A program made the position numbers and the translations under genes. Shown piece after piece: positions 58,650-64,000 of a stretch of 64,000 nucleotides of DNA. This stretch comes from Lates calcarifer. Its lineage: Eukaryota; Chordata; Actinopteri; Centropomidae. Position 1 is the stretch's first letter; each line of letters begins with the position of its first letter. The stretch spans positions 13,596,183 through 13,660,182 of the forward strand of contig NC_066833.1 in assembly GCF_001640805.2 (NCBI RefSeq), in the 5' to 3' direction. Under the pieces are notes generated by a model. The model searched no databases. It was given only the letters and a program-made list of their open reading frames with translations, and was not told where the DNA came from.

Positions 58650-58885
58650 GCTGTTAATACTAATGTTAGCATTGTAGCAGTAGCTAAACTTAGCTCCAAA
58701 AAGCCAGGAGGCATTTAGCTTAGCATAAAGATTGGAAGTAATATGTATCTTATGAGATTAGCAAGATTTATGTTAATTAACTAAGCTAAGCTAAGCTAAC
58801 TGTTTCCAGCTCTATACTTAGCTAATGCACGTATATATGAGTGGTGTTGATCTTCTCTTCCAAGACTAGAACCATTCCTTTAAAC
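58650..58885. repeat. Teleost 'gctaagctaagctaac' dispersed repeat, copy 2
   Basis: It contains 'tttagcttagcataaagatt' at about 58715, 'aagctaagctaagctaactg' at about 58784-58803 and a downstream 'gagtggtgttgatcttctct'. This is the same family as the copy at 51330-51650, but it keeps the other end. It finishes near 'ccattcctttaa'. Confidence 0.6.
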
Positions 58886-61800
58886 ACTGGATTTTGCAGA
58901 GCAGTTAACTGATAGTGTTGTTAATATTCAATACCATACCTAAGATGAAAAGATGAGAGGCAGTCTCCCCACTCCTCTCACATCCTCTAGTGTGATGCTA
59001 TCTGGCACTGTTTAAGTTTTTGATGCAGCTCATGGATGTAATGTCACACATCAGGTTCCCCCTTGTGTGGTTGTGACATCTGAAAAAATCTCTGAGAAAC
59101 ATTCTCTGGATAAAGCCTGGCTGTGTCTTCTGTCAGATATGCAGATATACCCCATTAACTAACACAAATATTCTTGCTTTAATATGGCAGCTGTAAATAA
59201 CAGTTTTCAACAGGAAATCAGTCCTTTTTGGCTCAACCCTGAACTGACCTGACCTTATGTTGTAATGAATAAGTTGCATAAAGCTATAGCTCACTTGTCA
59301 TTTTCATTGCTATGTTGGGTTAAGGATACTGCAGCTAATCCTCCAGTTCTTGGCAGAAATGTGTCTGTCTGGTTATGTCCTCCTCCACAACACCTCAGTG
59401 ATGTTTTCTTGGTACAAAATAACAAGGTAATTTAATGGAGCAGCAAATCACCCTCCTCCTCATGTACACTTATAGCTGCAATCACAGCGATTGCCTTAAG
59501 GCCTCATCACAAATGATGAAAAAGAAGAAATTTCCTTTGAACTGAAATTTTAAACCTGCAGAATTGCACACTGAAAGTGCAAATTGCATAACCAAATTGG
59601 CTTTCTAATGTTTCCAGAGATAATCTCCCTTTATACACATTTCCCTGTAATTTACCATGACAAGTTTGTAAGCCTTGAGATATTGAATATATATTTTTGT
59701 GGCTACAACCAAAGTGTCGATGTAAGATGTTTTGGTAGTGATGGAAGGCAGTGGATGAGGAACAATAAAACTTTTTCTTTTTCTTTCTTTCTTTTTTTTT
59801 TTTTTTGGTAGTAAAGGTGTTTAAAACAAGACAGCACCTAAGTATGTTAATATATTGACCGTGGATGTTTTTGTCACAGCTGTGGGTTTTCTTAATGTTT
59901 CCCCTGACTACCCCTGTGTCTGTGTCTCTTTTGGTTCTGGTTCACCTTCTCAAATGCCTGCAATTAACTCATCAGCTCCCAGTTCACGCAGGCCAGCTTT
60001 CCCTTCCCTTGTCATCGGACTGTTCCCCCAGCTCAGTGGTACAGAGACTCTTGACTGCTCTGTAAAGTTATCTCACTACAGTTATTTCCCTGTGTATCTC
60101 CTCGCACGCCACTTCAGCCAGTTCCCCAGCCAACCCTTCATGCAGCCTGCAAACCTCCAACCCCTTATCATTCCCCTTCACTCAACTGCCTGCCTGTCCC
60201 CTGCTTTCATTGCCTCTCACCCCTCTTTCATTCTCACCTAATTCCACATTAAATCTATTAACCTTATTCAATTACATGTGTCTGAATCTGTTTCTGAGCC
60301 CCAGTTTTTTGCTTTATCTGGCAAACTTTCATTGCATTCATGTTAATTCATGTTTGCTGTCCCTTGTAAATAAAGTTAGTAAATATCAGTCTGTTTGACT
60401 GCACCATTTCTGCTGTAGATTAGCTCTGAGCTTTAAGTAAGGGATAAATCTGTCACTTAATCTCGTTCTGCTTTCTACTGTCACTCTCATCATGCCTTTC
60501 TACACGTACATGTAAAACCCATGGCTAAATGAGACATGTTCAAGGGCCTTCTTGGAGATGTGGGAATGTCATGAAATGACTCCTTCTTACTGCTCCAATA
60601 TACTTATACCAAATATATTAAAATAATAATAATAATAACATTTATATATTACTACACTTTAAGATATAAAATAATATTATTTTTAGATTTTATGCATATG
60701 AGTTGTTTTTCAGTATCTTAATATGCTGCATGTCCTCCATTGTTATTGTAAATACTGATGAAAAAACACATATAATAATGTATCTTATCTTCTCAATATG
60801 TGTAAATAGACAAAAAATGAAGGAACACTTTGAACATCACTGAGAGCTGATTATTTTTTAAAGCTTATTTCAACCTGTGTTAAGATTAACATTCTGTGGG
60901 AATAGAATGAAAACAAATGCTTTGCTTTATTAAAACTGACAATCACGCTTGAATTATGAATGTAAAGTGGCCTATTACACTAAATGTAAAAGAGAAACTT
61001 AATGAACTGGAAATGGAAATACTGCATCATTTCTGCCTTTGGTTCAACAGTTGCAGCAGACATCAACCCTAATCATATTGTTGTTAGATTATTGAATTCA
61101 CTCAGTGGAATATTATTGGAGAACATCACTCAGGCATTACATCTTCTGTCTGCTAAAAATAAGTATAATTTGGTGGACCTGCAGGGTTCCTATGGGATTT
61201 GAAGAGCATTGAGTTTGTGGAGGGTAAACAAAGCTAGAGCAAGCCTTGAAAGTGTTTGACTTTATTAGAAAGGAGCATCCAGTTTCATTGATAAACCTCA
61301 GCTCTCCCTTCATCAGCAGGGGGGAAACCTGAGCTGCAGATTAGTGTTGATACAGCAGCAGCTTTTAAATCATTCTCCTCAAATTTTCAACTCGACATGA
61401 TGATGCATTTACAATGTCATCTTTTTGCTCTAAACATGACAATTTAGAGTTGTAGAAAGTAAACAAAATGTCTTTGACTGTGTGAGTGTGGGGACTCTTT
61501 ATGCAGTACCTTCCTGTCATCTTCCTGGTAACAACATCTTTCAACAACTTGTAGTGTGTCTGTCTCTATCAGAAAATGCACTCACATCAATTTCTCCTAA
61601 GTAGGAGTTGATGTGTTCACAGTCACTTATTTGTCATAAGAAAATTGGGTCATCGATAGTTCAAAGCTCCCAAAACTTCACAGAAAAACTGTCACAAAAA
61701 CTATGATGGAAAATATTTGTTGACAATTACAGGATGATGAAAACTGGATAAATAAATAAATAGTAGGCTTTGATAAACTAGAACTATAATTTATTATATT

Positions 61801-62801
61801 ACTTTTTTTTAACATTTTTATCAAGGAATAAAAACTAAAGAATTATGTAAATGACAAATGAACAAATGAACTAAGTTGTTTTAACTGATTCTAATGCAAA
61901 GTTGTATTCAATGACCTGCGTTGATTTGTGAAATGTTGGCAGGTAATCATCTAAATCTTCTTCATCATCCTCTAGATGTTTACTACATAAATATTACAGT
62001 GTTACTGTTACCCAATGTTTTAGCTGTTCACCTCAAGCTAAACCCACACGGTGGATAGTTTGTGCAGTGGTGAGCGTGCACTGTAGCTGCAGTGAAGCTA
62101 GGTGAATGACAGTGAACCTGTTTGGGTATAACAGCTGGCAACTGTCAGAAGACTTGATTACGACGTTTGCTGTCATGGTTATTGACAGTGGACTAATCGA
62201 TTCCCTCTGCTAAATATAGGACCAGATATGCTCACACCAACACGTGATGAACACATTACATGATGCCATGAGGCTCTTTCTTGGCAACACCTAACCCTGC
62301 AGAGAAGCTGAGGGGATGGAACAGGATGGAGATGGAGCAATGACCTTGGAGACAGGACTGTCATCACACCTTTCTCTCTCTCTCCCTTGTGTCCAATTTC
62401 TGTTACCTGCTCTGACACCTGCTCCTTTTATAATCCTGAATTTATGTCCAACTGTTCAAAGGAATGTGTTTCTGATGAGCGGAGCCATGTAGTTTGCGAT
62501 AAATTTTCCCCCCTTAAACGTTTAATTCAGCCAGGGAAGGTGATAAAACTCAATTCAGCACATGGACAAACTCTCCTTGCTGCTTTCTGCTACTCTCTCT
62601 CACATTTTTTCCACATAAAAACACACACATGCTGAAATGAACACACACAGAGTGATGTGTGTGAAATATGAAAAGCTTATTCCAGGGAAACCCATCTGAT
62701 ATCTGTTTCAGTCATTACCATAATAATTGGCACTCCAGTGCACAGAGTAAGAGCCTGGTGGACTTGGATAGAATAATAACTAGTGACAAGAAGGGAGGGG
62801 G
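58886..62801. other. Gene-free region
   Basis: A T-rich tract lies at about 59780-59806. A pyrimidine-rich segment at about 59860-60300, with 'ccacattaaatctattaacc' and 'tgtctgaatctgtttctgag', resembles the repeat-like segment in asmt intron 7, but I could not prove homology. The rest is AT-rich unique sequence. No genes were seen. Confidence 0.4.
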
Positions 62802-63094
62802 CACACTGCAAAAAATATCAATCATAACAAGTCTCATATTCAGTCTTTTTCCCCTTAAACTAGAAAAAAAGGATGCCCAGTGGGCTGCAGAAAATCCCCT
62901 TTTTAAGTTCAGTTTAATTCAAGAAATAAATGTCATTATTTTAAAATGAATAATAAGAAAAGCAGATTCGTTTCAAGAAAATTCATAATAGGTCAAAGAA
63001 AATCATCAGAGTATTCTCGTCACTTGTTTACAGAAATGTAGGGTTTCGGAGATCAATGCTGGTTTAATAAGAACTATATATTTTTTGCAGTGTG
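62802..63094. mobile_element. Short TIR element (MITE), about 293 bp
   Basis: The left end CACACTGCAAAAAATAT (62802 on) and the reverse complement of the right end, CACACTGCAAAAAATAT (from 63094), are identical over 17 bases. The inside is AT-rich and non-coding, apart from a chance frame. CACTGCAAAAA termini are typical of a common fish hAT-type MITE group. No matching 8-bp target duplication was evident, so the superfamily is tentative. Confidence 0.7.
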
Positions 63095-64000
63095 ACAGAT
63101 GAGCAGCCGTCGCCAGTGAGGATCTGCTGAGCACAGCCCATGATGCTCAGTTTCACGCTGTATGTGCTCTGCTCCTCTGGCTGACAGCCATATGAATCTG
63201 AGCTCCTCTGAGATTTTTCAGCTGCCATGTCTTAATGTGAGGTTCCTCAAGTTGCCTTCTCAACATGTGCACGCACACAATAAAAAGCTTTGCTCTGTCT
63301 CTTTGTTTTTTTCCACCACTGATTCTGCCCCAAGCATGCAGTGATGATGAATGACTTTGTATTTGTGTAAATGCTACACTGTAAAGATTGAACTGCTCAT
63401 GCTCTTTTTAGGATTTCTAGTGTTGTATAACTCCACAGGTCACTGAGATTCAGCTGATATGGTGTCTCAAACAAGTCTCCAATAAGTTTTCCTTTTCCTG
63501 CAGTTTTCTTTTTATGATTTGAGGGAAAAGTCTCTTAAAAAGGGATTGGAACATGTTTTTTAGAACTCATTTTTCTTCATAATTACACATGAAATATTCA
63601 GATTTCTATAGTAAGATGCTGCTGCTGTGTGTTAAGCTGGAGAATTGTTTTACCTGCCCTCACAGAATCAGTTTCTGACCTCTTTGTTAAAGGAACAAAG
63701 GTGAACACTCGACTGGGCCAGAGGGGGTTTGCTTTGTATTAATCACTGACTGCAGTGAACCTCTTGTTCTATAACAACCAACTGCTCCAACAGAGACTGA
63801 GCCAAGTGGATTTCTCAGTGAGATGCCACAGTTGACAGCTGTAGTATGTGTCACTGATTCAGCAGCTGAGAGGAGACTGCTAATGCTGCGCAGGACGGGT
63901 TTGCAAATGATTTCATCATGTGGGAGGAAATCCCACAGATGGAATTCCAGTTGCACAGCAAGGAAACTTTGAAGGTGAACAATGTTAAAGAGAGGCAGTG
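63095..64000. other. Gene-free right end of the window
   Basis: I see no gene, repeat array or RNA gene. Small frames of 60-89 codons lack conserved features. Confidence 0.45.

Overview
This window is vertebrate nuclear DNA from a ray-finned fish, probably a percomorph teleost. It is AT-rich, and its genes are split by short to medium GT-AG introns. It carries many CA/TG microsatellites and several fish-type dispersed repeats: Tc1-like fossils, short TIR elements, a tRNA-derived SINE and the 'gctaagctaagctaac' repeat. I found no prokaryotic features, CRISPR arrays, rRNA or intact tRNA genes. I also found no undescribed multi-gene system. The interest lies in details of gene structure and in gene order.

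Four protein-coding genes fill the left two thirds. (1) septin10 lies on the minus strand (start codon at 10489, stop at 3632, nine coding exons) and encodes a filament-forming GTPase. A single extra base at about 4688 shifts the frame in exon 7 and creates an immediate stop. (2) sowahc lies on the plus strand (11663-15345, four coding exons) and encodes an ankyrin-repeat protein. It is head-to-head with septin10 across a 1.17 kb promoter interval. (3) akap17a lies on the plus strand (20394-25155, six coding exons plus a likely 5' noncoding exon). It encodes an RRM/coiled-coil/RS-domain splicing factor. (4) asmt lies on the plus strand (27473-43762, eight coding exons). It encodes acetylserotonin O-methyltransferase, the last enzyme of melatonin synthesis. 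Its putative promoter holds two TAATC photoreceptor/pineal-type sites and a CACGTG E-box.

The order septin10-sowahc, then akap17a-asmt, joins two blocks that are separate in humans: SEPTIN10-SOWAHC on 2q13, and AKAP17A-ASMT in the X/Y pseudoautosomal region PAR1. The asmt introns are large and rich in repeats. They hold a degraded Tc1-like element, a 185-bp foldback, a 1.1 kb TIR element and microsatellites placed directly at the acceptors of exons 5, 6 and 7. The exon 7 acceptor has a (TG)nT5-AG layout.

The right third (about 44.0-64.0 kb) has no gene that I can support. It contains microsatellites, one SINE, two copies of a teleost repeat, a 293-bp TIR element and pyrimidine-rich repeat-like tracts. 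The first 3.6 kb is the 3' flank of septin10 and probably includes its 3' UTR.
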